Positions 1 to 6,406 of a stretch of DNA of 10,038 nt are shown here, piece after piece. The notes under the pieces are model-generated. The model was not told where the DNA came from. It was given only the letters and a program-made list of their open reading frames with translations, and did no database searches. The position numbers and the translations under genes were made by a program. The stretch is taken from positions 9,194 to 19,231 of the forward strand of contig PKYZ01000209.1 in the NCBI GenBank assembly GCA_003132865.1, given 5' to 3'. How positions within the stretch are numbered: the stretch's first letter is position 1; each line of letters starts with the position of its first letter. Source of the stretch: Bryobacterales bacterium. GTDB taxonomy: Bacteria; Acidobacteriota; Terriglobia; Bryobacterales; Bryobacteraceae.

Positions 1-2
1 GC

Positions 3-22
3 GCGGGTCCTCCAGGACCCGC
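3..22 (-). terminator. Hairpin downstream of the peptidase gene, possible terminator
   Basis: A perfect 8-bp inverted repeat, GCGGGTCC and GGACCCGC, with a 4-base loop lies about 20 bases past the TGA at 42-44 on the minus strand. Position and stem strength suit an intrinsic terminator. Any T-run on the minus strand would lie outside the window, so this cannot be confirmed. Confidence 0.4.
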
Positions 23-41
23 TCTTTGCCCTGCTGCCCCC

Positions 42-278
42 TCACCACACCCGGCAAGGCTTCTCCCGCACCATCGGCTGCCCCACCTTGCAAGCAAAGG
101 CCGTGGCGAATTCCGGCATGTTCGCCGCCACGCCGTTGATGCGATACTCCGGCGGCGAGTGCGGATCGGTGATGGCGTGCACCCGCTTGCTCTCGGCTCG
201 CTCGTCGCCGCAAGCCCACTGCGCGAATCCGATGAAGAACCGCTGCTCGGGCGTGAAGCCGTCGATGGCCGTTAGCTT
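42..278 (-). pseudogene. C-terminal 78 codons of the M13 peptidase, beyond the amber codon
   Basis: This reads in the same frame as the upstream peptidase, directly after the TAG at 279-281, and ends at its own TGA (42-44). It carries the expected M13 C-terminus: GFTPEQRFFIGFAQ, then DPHSPPEYRING, then the terminal CRVW. The His at minus 161-159 (codon 642) and the Arg at 143-141 (codon 648) match neprilysin His711 and Arg717, which stabilise the transition state and bind substrate. No frameshift is needed; a single codon (TAG, one base from CAG, AAG or GAG) separates the parts. It has no evident start of its own. It is most likely either the tail of a nonsense-mutated gene or part of an intact gene with one wrong base in the sequence. 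Confidence 0.9.
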
Positions 279-2084
279 CTAGTCGCGGGTAGCGTCCTTC
301 CAGGCCATATAAGCAAGCAACTCCCCGCCCAGATCCGCGACGTCTTCGCCCAGCGTCAGCCGGCTGTTGATCTTGATGTCGCCCACCACGGTGTATTGCG
401 CATATTGATCGGCCACGCAATCGGCGCGCTTTTGGAATTCCTTGGCATCCGCCTCGGTCCACCAGTCGTGCAAGTTGCCGTGCGCATCGAACTGGCGTCC
501 CTCGTCGTCGAAGCCATGCGTCAACTCGTGACCGATGGTGCCGCCGGTGTCTCCGTAATTCGGCGCGTCGTCCATCTTGGGATCGAAGACCGGCGGCTGC
601 AGCACGCCCGCCGGAAAGTTGATGTCGTTCATCTGCGGATCGTAGTAGGCATTCACCGTCGGCGGCGTCATGCCCCACTCGCCGCGATCCACCGGCTTGC
701 CGATCTTGGCCAACTGCCGGCGCCCTTCAAAAACCGCGGCCCGGTACACGTTGCCCTCAAAATCGCCGCGCTCGATGCGGATGGAGCTATAGTCGCGCCA
801 CTTGTCCGGATAGCCAATCTTGTTCGTCACCGAGTGCAGCTTTAAGAGCGCTTGTTGCCTGGTGGCTTCGCTCATCCACGGCAACTGCTTGATATCGTCC
901 TCCATGGCCTTCTCGATCTCTTTGGTCATGGTCAGGGTGCGTGCCTTCATGTCCGGGCCGAACGTGCGCTCCACAAACACCTGCCCCAGCGCCTCGCCCA
1001 GGTCGCCATCCACGTACTGGACGCAGCGTTTCCAGCGCGGCCGCTGTTCCGGCGTGCCGCGCAGATACTTGCCGAAGAATTCGAAATTGGCCTGCACGAA
1101 AGCCGTGGAAAGATACGCTGCGCGGGCATGCACCAGGTGCCAGCGCATGTACGCCTTCCATTGGTCCAGCGCGGTGGTGGTCAGCAAGGCTTGCAGTTCC
1201 TTGAAGAAGGCTGGCTCGGTCACGTTGTATTCGTTCAGATCGCCAAGACCGCTGGCCTTCAAGTAACGCGTCCAGTTCAATGCCGGCGTCAGCGCCTGCA
1301 ACTGCGTGCGATCCATCTTGTGGAAGAGCTTGTAAGGGTCGCGCTGCTCCACGCGCGTCAGCGAGGCCTTCGCCAGCGCCGTTTCGATGCGCATGATGGC
1401 TAGTGCTTCCTTCGCGGATTGCGCCCGCGAGTCGCCCGCCAGTTCCAGCATCTGCTGCACATGCGCGACATATTTCTTGCGAATTTCCTCGGATTTAGCG
1501 TCGGTCTTGGTGTAATAATCGCGATCCGGCAGGCCCAAGCCGCCCGCGCCGGCAAAGGCAATCTCGCGCGACGAATCGGCGTAATCCTGACTCGCGCTGA
1601 AGCCGAACAGCATGCCGAAGTTCTGGGCGAGGTGCTCGCGGGCCAGCAATTCCGGGAAATCCGCCACCGACTTCAACGCGCCAATGGCCGCGAGTTCCTC
1701 GCGCAATGGACCGGCGCCGGCCTTCTCCACGGCGGGTTCATCCATACACGCCGCGAAGAAGTCGCCGATCTCGCGCTCCACCGCCGAGCGCGCCGGGTTC
1801 GGCTTGGCGGTGTCTTCCAGAATGCCCCACAGGAACCGCTCATTGTCCTGCGTCAGCTTGGAGTAAACGCTCCAGCTCGATTGGTCGGATGGAATGGGAT
1901 TCGTCTTCAACCAGCCGCCGCACGAATAGCGATAGAAGTCCTCGCAGGGATGGATCGACTGGTCCATGTCGGTCAGGTCCAGACTCGGGCTATAGGGGAG
2001 CGATTGGAGCGGCGTTTCAGGCGTCTGCGCGAAGGCAGCCGCGGCCGCGAAAAGGAAGAAGCAGGATAGTCGCATGCGTTTCAC
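279..2084 (-). CDS. M13 family (neprilysin-like) zinc metallopeptidase, truncated by in-frame TAG
   Basis: Secreted zinc endopeptidase of family M13 (neprilysin/PepO type), expected to cut peptides in the periplasm or outside the cell. Residues 1-19 form a signal peptide with likely cleavage AFA|Q. The N-terminal M13 domain starts at about residue 46 (PCEDFYRYSCGGW). The catalytic domain shows the substrate-binding NAY at 478-480, HELTH at 519-523 (two zinc His and the catalytic Glu) and GEDVADLGG with the third zinc ligand Glu580 and Asp584. The frame stops at a TAG after residue 601, but the same frame continues for 78 more codons with the conserved M13 C-terminus (next entry). With that part the protein would be 680 residues, the usual length. 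The start drawn is GTG at 2084; ATG at 2075 is an alternative preceded by GGTGA and keeps the signal peptide. The truncated product keeps the zinc site but lacks the C-terminal His and Arg, so it is probably inactive unless the TAG is read through or is a sequence error. Confidence 0.93.
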   Translation of the reverse strand: MKRMRLSCFFLFAAAAAFAQTPETPLQSLPYSPSLDLTDMDQSIHPCEDFYRYSCGGWLKTNPIPSDQSSWSVYSKLTQDNERFLWGILEDTAKPNPARSAVEREIGDFFAACMDEPAVEKAGAGPLREELAAIGALKSVADFPELLAREHLAQNFGMLFGFSASQDYADSSREIAFAGAGGLGLPDRDYYTKTDAKSEEIRKKYVAHVQQMLELAGDSRAQSAKEALAIMRIETALAKASLTRVEQRDPYKLFHKMDRTQLQALTPALNWTRYLKASGLGDLNEYNVTEPAFFKELQALLTTTALDQWKAYMRWHLVHARAAYLSTAFVQANFEFFGKYLRGTPEQRPRWKRCVQYVDGDLGEALGQVFVERTFGPDMKARTLTMTKEIEKAMEDDIKQLPWMSEATRQQALLKLHSVTNKIGYPDKWRDYSSIRIERGDFEGNVYRAAVFEGRRQLAKIGKPVDRGEWGMTPPTVNAYYDPQMNDINFPAGVLQPPVFDPKMDDAPNYGDTGGTIGHELTHGFDDEGRQFDAHGNLHDWWTEADAKEFQKRADCVADQYAQYTVVGDIKINSRLTLGEDVADLGGELLAYMAWKDATRD

Positions 2085-2575
2085 CGAAGGATTGAGGGTA
2101 ACACTATCGGCTGAGGCGCGCCCGCATGCGATTTGTCACAACCTGCCGCCGGACCAGACCTGCCTCCGTATCCACGCCCTGAGTTTCGCTCACGTGTGTT
2201 CCGCTTCCCCAGGTTGCACCTGTCGTCAGTACACCTTTGCCGCCGTGCGCGGCTATGAAACCGGGCCGCGAGAGGACCACCTCTCTCAGGAAGGCGACTA
2301 CCCACCCAGGTGGATTCCCGGCCGCAAGCGCGTTTCTCGGTACTAATCCAGAGCAGCCTGCGTATCTGCTTGATTCTGCGTTGGTTCTACCTCTGAGGCT
2401 ACAGCGCCGGCTCCAGGCGGATGGTCTGGCGAAGGTCGAAGACGCCAACATTCCGTCGAAGGGGACATCTCCCACAAGCGAACTTCTGGCTCGCGCTGTC
2501 GTAAAATGGCACGGATAACTTCCGGATGCGCCGTCATCCAGGACTTGAGCGTCCAGAGACCACCGGCTCCGAGCG
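2085..2575. other. Divergent intergenic region without a recognised gene
   Basis: About 490 bp between the peptidase start (minus) and the acetyltransferase promoter (plus). Open frames exist on both strands, but none has a recognisable domain, a ribosome site or a family-like sequence, and they overlap one another. The palindromic octamer CGCATGCG occurs at 2071-2078 and again at 2123-2130, flanking the peptidase start; its meaning is unknown. No convincing -35/-10 pair was found for the peptidase. Confidence 0.5.
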
Positions 2576-2604
2576 TTGCCGCCAGCACCCGAGACGGTTA
2601 TGAT
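2576..2604 (+). promoter_or_regulatory. Sigma-70-like promoter of the GNAT gene, probably leaderless
   Basis: TTGCCG (2576-2581) is followed after exactly 17 bases by TATGAT (2599-2604), five of six bases matching the -10 consensus. The ATG of the acetyltransferase is at 2613, about where transcription would begin, so the mRNA would have little or no leader. An in-frame TAA at 2604-2606 rules out an upstream start, and no Shine-Dalgarno sequence lies before the ATG. The -10 sits inside a 13-bp interrupted palindrome, GGTTA-TGA-TAACC (2596-2608), which could be an operator. Confidence 0.55.
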
Positions 2605-2612
2605 AACCAAAC

Positions 2613-3434
2613 ATGCTGTTTTCCGACCTCGCACTTTCGAGACGTTTGGAGCGCGCGGAAGGGCACGCATGTGCACAGTTCGCGGCGGCGCGACGTCGTC
2701 TATTCCCCGACAGCGGCGCCGAGTGGATTGAATGCGCCGGAGCATACGCGGTTTTCGACCGCATCGACTCGCCTGCCACTCAGACTTTCGGTCTCGGCAT
2801 TTTTGAGGAACTGACCGCGGCCTGGCTGGATGTGATCGAGCGCTTCTTTCTCGACCGTGGAGCGCAAGTGCTTCACGAAGTGAGTCCGCTCGTGGGGGCT
2901 GGTGCGCTGGACTTGCTCTGTGCCCGTCAGTACAGACCGATTGAGATCAGCAACGTGATGTATCGGCCTGTTGAGAAGCCCGCTGCTGAGGACCGCGCCT
3001 ATACCAGAGTGCGCGTGACAGGTCCAGAAGAAGCTCAGCTCTGGGCCACTGTGAGTGCAACGGCGTGGTCACACGAACATCCGGAACTTCTCGATTTTGT
3101 TCTACAAACCTCCGCCATTTCCGCAGCGCGCGAGCAGAGTCCGTGCTTCCTCGCCGAGCTTGAAGGCCAACCCGGCGCTGCAGGCTCGCTTTGTATCCAT
3201 AACGGAGTCGCTCTGTTCGCCGGTGCGGCCACAATTCCACAGATGCGTCGTCGAGGGTTGCAGGCCGCGCTCCTTCAAGCGCGCATGCGATACGCCTTTG
3301 ACCATGGCTGTGATTTAGCCATGATGGTGGCCGAGGCGGGAAGCGAGTCTCAGCGCAATGCGGAGCGTAAAGGCTTTCAGATTGCCTACACGCGCATGAA
3401 ATGGCGTTTATCGTCTCAGGGACAGGCGATCTGA
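2613..3434 (+). CDS. GNAT family N-acetyltransferase
   Basis: A 273-residue protein of the GCN5-related acetyltransferase superfamily, expected to move an acetyl group from acetyl-CoA to an unknown acceptor in the cytoplasm. The C-terminal half is a typical GNAT fold. Residues 197-222 give strand beta4 and then the acetyl-CoA loop RRRGLQAALLQ (212-222), matching the R/Q-x-x-G-x-G/A motif. Residues 232-255 (CDLAMMVAEAGSESQRNAERKGF) are the usual beta5-helix segment with the late Asn and GF. The N-terminal half (to about 120) is a separate domain, possibly a degenerate GNAT repeat. The ATG at 2613 is the first possible start because an in-frame TAA lies seven bases upstream. It stands alone on its strand: the peptidase is divergent and the repeat gene convergent. 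The substrate cannot be read from the sequence. Confidence 0.85.
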   Translation: MLFSDLALSRRLERAEGHACAQFAAARRRLFPDSGAEWIECAGAYAVFDRIDSPATQTFGLGIFEELTAAWLDVIERFFLDRGAQVLHEVSPLVGAGALDLLCARQYRPIEISNVMYRPVEKPAAEDRAYTRVRVTGPEEAQLWATVSATAWSHEHPELLDFVLQTSAISAAREQSPCFLAELEGQPGAAGSLCIHNGVALFAGAATIPQMRRRGLQAALLQARMRYAFDHGCDLAMMVAEAGSESQRNAERKGFQIAYTRMKWRLSSQGQAI

Positions 3435-3496
3435 TCGGGAACCCGGTTCTGTCCGGATATGCCGTGAACCCTCCAAAGCGAGATCGATAGAGATCT

Positions 3497-3540
3497 TCCG
3501 GATTTCAGATCGGACGTCCAGCGCCGGCTCGAGTGCCGGC
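3497..3540. terminator. Hairpins between convergent genes, weak terminator candidate
   Basis: Between the ends of the GNAT gene (plus) and the repeat gene (minus) lie two small inverted repeats. One is TCCG/CGGA with a bulged stem at 3497-3514; the other is GCCGGC-tcgagt-GCCGGC at 3523-3540. Their position suits a two-way terminator, but neither strand shows a T-run after the stem. Confidence 0.25.
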
Positions 3541-3596
3541 GGCGCAACCGCGCTCGCCTAGCCCTGGTGGGGCAGGCCGAGCGGGGTGCGCCACGT

Positions 3597-4541
3597 TTAC
3601 GGGTTCCAAACGAAGCCGTGATTCAAGCTGTTTGCGCCAACGTACCAGCCGGCCACAGCCGCTTTCCCGTTGTTGGTTGATGGCCGCGTACCTTGGCCGG
3701 CGCCCATGCCCGCGTCCGGTGCGTCAAATGTCACGAAAGTGCCGCGGGCTGAGCGGGCGAAACCGTGCATCGCATTGTTCGCGTCGAGGAACTCCCCCGC
3801 GACCGCCCCGAGCGAACTGATCGAAAAAGCGAGGGTGCCCTGCCCGGGGCCCGTACCCGCGCGCGGAACATCGAACGTGGTGAAGGAACCGTCGCGAGCG
3901 CGCACGAAGCCGTGAGCCACCGCGTTCGAGTCCTCGACGTATCCTGCGATCATGCCGTCCGGGTTGATACTCGCCGCCACAGTGCCTAGGTAGTTGCCCG
4001 TTCCCCCTCCGGGCGCGTCGAACTCCCTAATGGTCCCGTCCGGATCGCGCAGGAAGCCGTGAAAAGTGTCGTTCGCATCCAGATAGAATCCGGTGATCGA
4101 GCCATCCTGGCTCAAGCACGTTTCGTCGCATGGGTACGTGTAGACCGACCCGCTTGGATCGAAGGATGAAATCCCGCCATCGTGCGACCGCACAAAGCCG
4201 TGGACCACTCTGTTCCCGTCGATGTAGATGCCGGCAGTAGCTCCTTCCGGATTGATACTGAATGCCAAGGTGCCCTGGTATGCTCCTGTGCCCGCGCCAG
4301 GAGCGTCGAAGGTGGTAAAGGAGCCTTCGGGGAGGCGGACGAAGCCGTGAAACACATAGCCGGAGTCCTCGAACTGTCCCGCGATCACGCCCAGCTCGTT
4401 GACGCTGTACGCCACGGTGCCCTGGTCGAGGCCAGCGCCAAGGCCCGCTCCGGGGGCATCGAAGGAAATCATGTGGCCGTCGGGAGTGCGCACGAAGCCG
4501 TGCGGTACGATGTGCCTGTCTGTGTAGTAACCCACGATCAA
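3597..4541 (-). CDS. Tandem-repeat (HGFVR/FDAPGAG) protein, main body; 5' part in another frame
   Basis: A 314-residue protein made almost only of tandem repeats about 48 residues long, with consensus G-x-Y-x-D-x-x-x-x-x-HGFVR-x-x-DG-x-x-x-x-FDAPGAGTG-x-x-QGT-x-A-x-SIN-x-x-G-x-x-A. Six full copies and a last partial copy ending HGFVWNP can be counted. The third is aberrant: its FDAPGAG part is replaced by a segment with two Cys (PCDETC). Repeats of this size with alternating strands suggest a beta-propeller (inference). Similar repeat proteins are frequent in Acidobacteria and have no known function. The only in-frame start is a TTG at 4541 in the middle of a repeat, without a signal peptide. 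The secretion signal and first FDAPGA lie just upstream in a different frame (4538-4666), so the gene appears frameshifted. The TTG overlaps the TGA of the upstream frame as TTGA, which would also allow coupled re-initiation. Confidence 0.75.
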   Translation of the reverse strand: MIVGYYTDRHIVPHGFVRTPDGHMISFDAPGAGLGAGLDQGTVAYSVNELGVIAGQFEDSGYVFHGFVRLPEGSFTTFDAPGAGTGAYQGTLAFSINPEGATAGIYIDGNRVVHGFVRSHDGGISSFDPSGSVYTYPCDETCLSQDGSITGFYLDANDTFHGFLRDPDGTIREFDAPGGGTGNYLGTVAASINPDGMIAGYVEDSNAVAHGFVRARDGSFTTFDVPRAGTGPGQGTLAFSISSLGAVAGEFLDANNAMHGFARSARGTFVTFDAPDAGMGAGQGTRPSTNNGKAAVAGWYVGANSLNHGFVWNP

Positions 4542-4666
4542 GCCCGAGGTATGGCCGCGCCCGGAGCGTCGAATTCGGTGAGTGTGGACCGAGCCATCCC
4601 GAGCAGAGCCAGGCTGGTCGTAAGTAACGTCAAGCTGAGAAATCCCGTTTGGTTTATGTTCGTCAT
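4538..4666 (-). pseudogene. Signal-peptide 5' fragment of the frameshifted repeat protein
   Basis: A 42-codon frame starting at ATG 4666 with a good ribosome site (GGAG, seven bases before the ATG). Residues 1-25 form a signal peptide: a polar start, the hydrophobic run FLSLTLLTTSLALLG, then MA. The next residues, STLTEFDAPGA, match the repeat motif of the downstream frame. The frame then reads IPRA and stops at TGA (4538-4540). A shift of frame there gives TSGLIVGYYTD, which joins straight onto the 314-residue repeat body. Compared with the other repeats, about 15 residues between FDAPGA and GYY are absent, so a small deletion that upset the frame is a likely cause. A sequence error is also possible. 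Confidence 0.7.
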
Positions 4667-4705
4667 GTCTTTTCTCCGATCGATCTGCGCTTGACCAGGT
4701 TGAGC

Positions 4706-4744
4706 CCCCGGCGATCGTCTCGTTATTCGCAACAATCGCCGGGG
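4706..4744 (-). promoter_or_regulatory. 10-bp perfect inverted repeat in the leader of the repeat gene
   Basis: CCCCGGCGAT (4706-4715) and ATCGCCGGGG (4735-4744) are exact inverted copies with a 19-base spacer. They lie 40-78 bases before the ATG at 4666 on the minus strand. The element could be an operator or, if transcribed, a stable leader hairpin upstream of the ribosome site. No clear promoter was found around it. Confidence 0.5.
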
Positions 4745-4868
4745 TGTGATCTCACTCCTGCGGAGCTTGCGGCCGGGGATGATGCATTTCGGCGATACTC
4801 GTTCAGTAGCGAGAATCGGTATCTGAGGCGTGGGTGGCGCGCCAAAAGTCATCTACAAAATCAGGGGT

Positions 4869-4917
4869 GAGGCGACCACGGCACAGAATATCAAAGGAGT
4901 AAGGCCGTGGTCGTCTT
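4869..4917. repeat. 10-bp inverted repeat with 21-base spacer, structured intergenic element
   Basis: CGACCACGGC (4873-4882) and GCCGTGGTCG (4904-4913) are perfect inverted copies. On the plus strand the stem can extend to 14 pairs (4869-4882 with 4904-4917) if two G-U pairs are allowed. The loop holds AAAGGAG, which looks like a ribosome site, seven bases before a GTG at 4907 that opens a 110-codon plus frame. That frame runs antisense into the end of the HAF gene and has no family resemblance, so it is not called as a gene. Confidence 0.5.
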
Positions 4918-4934
4918 TGGCGTCCACGTTGGGC

Positions 4935-5024
4935 GCTCAGCCGCTGGAGGAGTGCCGCTTGCGGCATTTTTCGGGAGGACTACGCTTGGCCTTCCGGCGG
5001 TCTCGCCTCGTTCGGCGGCTGAGC
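4935..5024. repeat. Long-spaced 10-bp inverted repeat enclosing smaller hairpins
   Basis: GCTCAGCCGC (4935-4944) and GCGGCTGAGC (5015-5024) are perfect inverted copies 70 bases apart. Between them are the terminator-like hairpin at 4953-4971 and a small stem GGCG-GTCT-CGCC at 4996-5007. Together they could fold into a multi-branched RNA on either strand. On the minus strand this is the 3' untranslated part of the HAF gene. Confidence 0.45.
4953..4971 (+). terminator. Terminator-like hairpin with T5 tail
   Basis: TGCCG-CTTG-CGGCA (4953-4966; one more C-G pair is possible) followed at once by TTTTT (4967-4971) has the form of a plus-strand intrinsic terminator. No plus-strand gene ends just upstream, so it either ends an unannotated transcript or acts only as a stem in the minus-strand 3' region of the HAF gene. 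Confidence 0.45.
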
Positions 5025-5068
5025 CCTCTGTATCATCCTTGCAGCACTCCGTGTCAGCGCGATTTCGG

Positions 5069-6229
5069 TCACCTGGGGGTAGCCAGAAAAGCGTGAACCT
5101 CGCCGTTTATCGTGCCCCAGCCTACGATCTCTCCAGCGTCATTGATCGATGCGGCCCACTGCAGATACCACGGCGAGCCCGCCGGGATGAAGTCGTTGAG
5201 GTCCTTCGGCACTTTACCTTGCCAGAGGAGGGCGCGTGAGTTAAAGGTGGTCCCATCTATCGAAAAGCCAACCACCTCGCCTCTGTTGTTAATGGTGTGA
5301 CAGCAGGGGGCCACGGTCACGACGGCCCCGGGAAACGCGCCGAGGTCCTGCATACCTGTATCCTTGGTCCACAGGAAGGTGTGAAGGGTGCCATCTTCAG
5401 GTGATTGCGCCGTCCCAACTACTTCACCTCGGTGATTGACGCTGGTGGCATCGTTAGGCGTACTTCCCAGGTTGCCGAGGTCGGTGGCCGAGCCGTCACT
5501 TTCCCAGAGCACGGCGTGCGGCCCGGCCGGGTTCACAGGCGGCAGAGAGGTGTTCGAGCACAAACCCGACGTGCCGACGACCTGCCCTTTGTCGTTGATC
5601 CCGAGGGCGAATCCGACGGTATCGCCCTTAAGGAGACGGAGTTCCCGAACCTCTCCCTTTGGCCCCCAGATCACCGCTTCAAAACGGAGAACTTGAAAAG
5701 GCGTTACGCAGGTTGAATCGGGAGTGCCATTCTCCGCAAATCCGATTACCTGGCCCTCATCGTTGACCCAGTAGGCTTGGCCGTTGTTGCCGCCCGGCAG
5801 GGTGGGAAGCGCCGTCATGGCCCCATTTTTCCAGATGGCCCCGAGGCATTGAAGGTGAGTGCCGAAACCGCAAAAGTCTTCACCATTCGGATCCGTCATG
5901 GAAGTCTCGGAAATGATCGTCAACTCGCCAAACAAGTTAGGCCCGCCGCCCACCTCGCTGCTCGGTCCGCCCAGTGTGCCGAGGTTGGTCATGTGGCCGC
6001 CATGCCAAAGGAAGGCAGTTTGGGCCACGCCGCCGGTTTGGCTTACGGTCGCAGCCCCTCCGCCCACCCAGCCCCATTTGTTAATGCCATAACCATAACT
6101 ATACGTCCCGCCCAGAGTGCCGAGGTCGGTCACGGTATAGTGTGGTGCGGGCTGTGCGATGGCCAGCGCGGCGAACATGCTGTTGGCGGCAATCCCCCCG
6201 GTAATCAAAGTCAAAATCGATTTCGTCAT
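5069..6229 (-). CDS. Secreted HAF-repeat protein
   Basis: A 386-residue exported protein of the HAF repeat family (named for the HAF-like triplet in each repeat; function unknown). The ATG at 6229 is chosen because AGGAGGG stands seven bases before it and because it begins directly with a signal peptide (residues 1-25, cleavage AIA|Q); a frame open further upstream to 6286 lacks both. The mature part has about six repeats, each running from an AFLW/AVLW/ALLW strand through a DLGTLGG-like turn to a SIN-x-x-GEVVG strand. Examples are TDLGTLGG near residue 34, INDKGQVVG, VNHRGEVVG, INNRGEVVG and the closing INDAGEIVG followed by HAFLATPR. A beta-propeller fold is likely (inference). There is no C-terminal sorting signal. 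The gene is divergent from the membrane regulator at 6407. It is intact, unlike the other repeat gene downstream. Confidence 0.88.
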   Translation of the reverse strand: MTKSILTLITGGIAANSMFAALAIAQPAPHYTVTDLGTLGGTYSYGYGINKWGWVGGGAATVSQTGGVAQTAFLWHGGHMTNLGTLGGPSSEVGGGPNLFGELTIISETSMTDPNGEDFCGFGTHLQCLGAIWKNGAMTALPTLPGGNNGQAYWVNDEGQVIGFAENGTPDSTCVTPFQVLRFEAVIWGPKGEVRELRLLKGDTVGFALGINDKGQVVGTSGLCSNTSLPPVNPAGPHAVLWESDGSATDLGNLGSTPNDATSVNHRGEVVGTAQSPEDGTLHTFLWTKDTGMQDLGAFPGAVVTVAPCCHTINNRGEVVGFSIDGTTFNSRALLWQGKVPKDLNDFIPAGSPWYLQWAASINDAGEIVGWGTINGEVHAFLATPR

Positions 6230-6323
6230 TGGTTGCCCTCCTGTGGGCTGGCTCCGATTTAGACATGGAATCGCTTGCAGATCCATGCCTGCCGGGTCAT
6301 TTGTGGCTCAAAACGGCCTCATC

Positions 6324-6354
6324 GGGCAAGTCATTCAAAGAACGTCACTTGCCC
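6324..6354. promoter_or_regulatory. Inverted repeat in the divergent HAF/regulator control region
   Basis: GGGCAAGT (6324-6331) and ACTTGCCC (6347-6354) are perfect inverted copies with 15 bases between them. They lie in the 177-bp region between the two divergent starts (6229 and 6407). A direct repeat CCTCATC at 6317-6323 and 6360-6366 flanks them. Such an element could bind the adjacent winged-helix regulator or another factor. No clear -35/-10 pair could be assigned to either gene. Confidence 0.45.
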
Positions 6355-6406
6355 GCCGACCTCATCAGTCGCCAGGGCCGTGATAGACTATTGCAGTACG
6401 CTTTCG

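Noticed and set aside
396..2095. Long plus-strand open frames across the peptidase gene (for example 1419-2069 and 852-1403)
   Set aside because: They are antisense shadows in G+C-rich coding DNA: Arg-rich, no domains, no ribosome sites, and they overlap the well-supported M13 gene.
2104..2745. 213-codon minus frame and 93-codon plus frame (2237-2518) in the 2085-2612 gap
   Set aside because: They overlap each other and the GNAT 5' end, have no recognisable domain, and their composition is that of chance frames in G+C-rich DNA.
4706..5024. CRISPR array from the repeated stems
   Set aside because: The repeats are inverted pairs with different sequences, not identical direct repeats with regular spacers.
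4907..5239. 110-codon plus frame with AAAGGAG before a GTG
   Set aside because: It runs antisense into the HAF gene, has a terminator-like hairpin inside its first codons and resembles no family; the ribosome-like site may be a chance part of the stem-loop.
5777..6262. 161-codon plus frame across the HAF gene
   Set aside because: Antisense shadow of the HAF gene, with no domain of its own.
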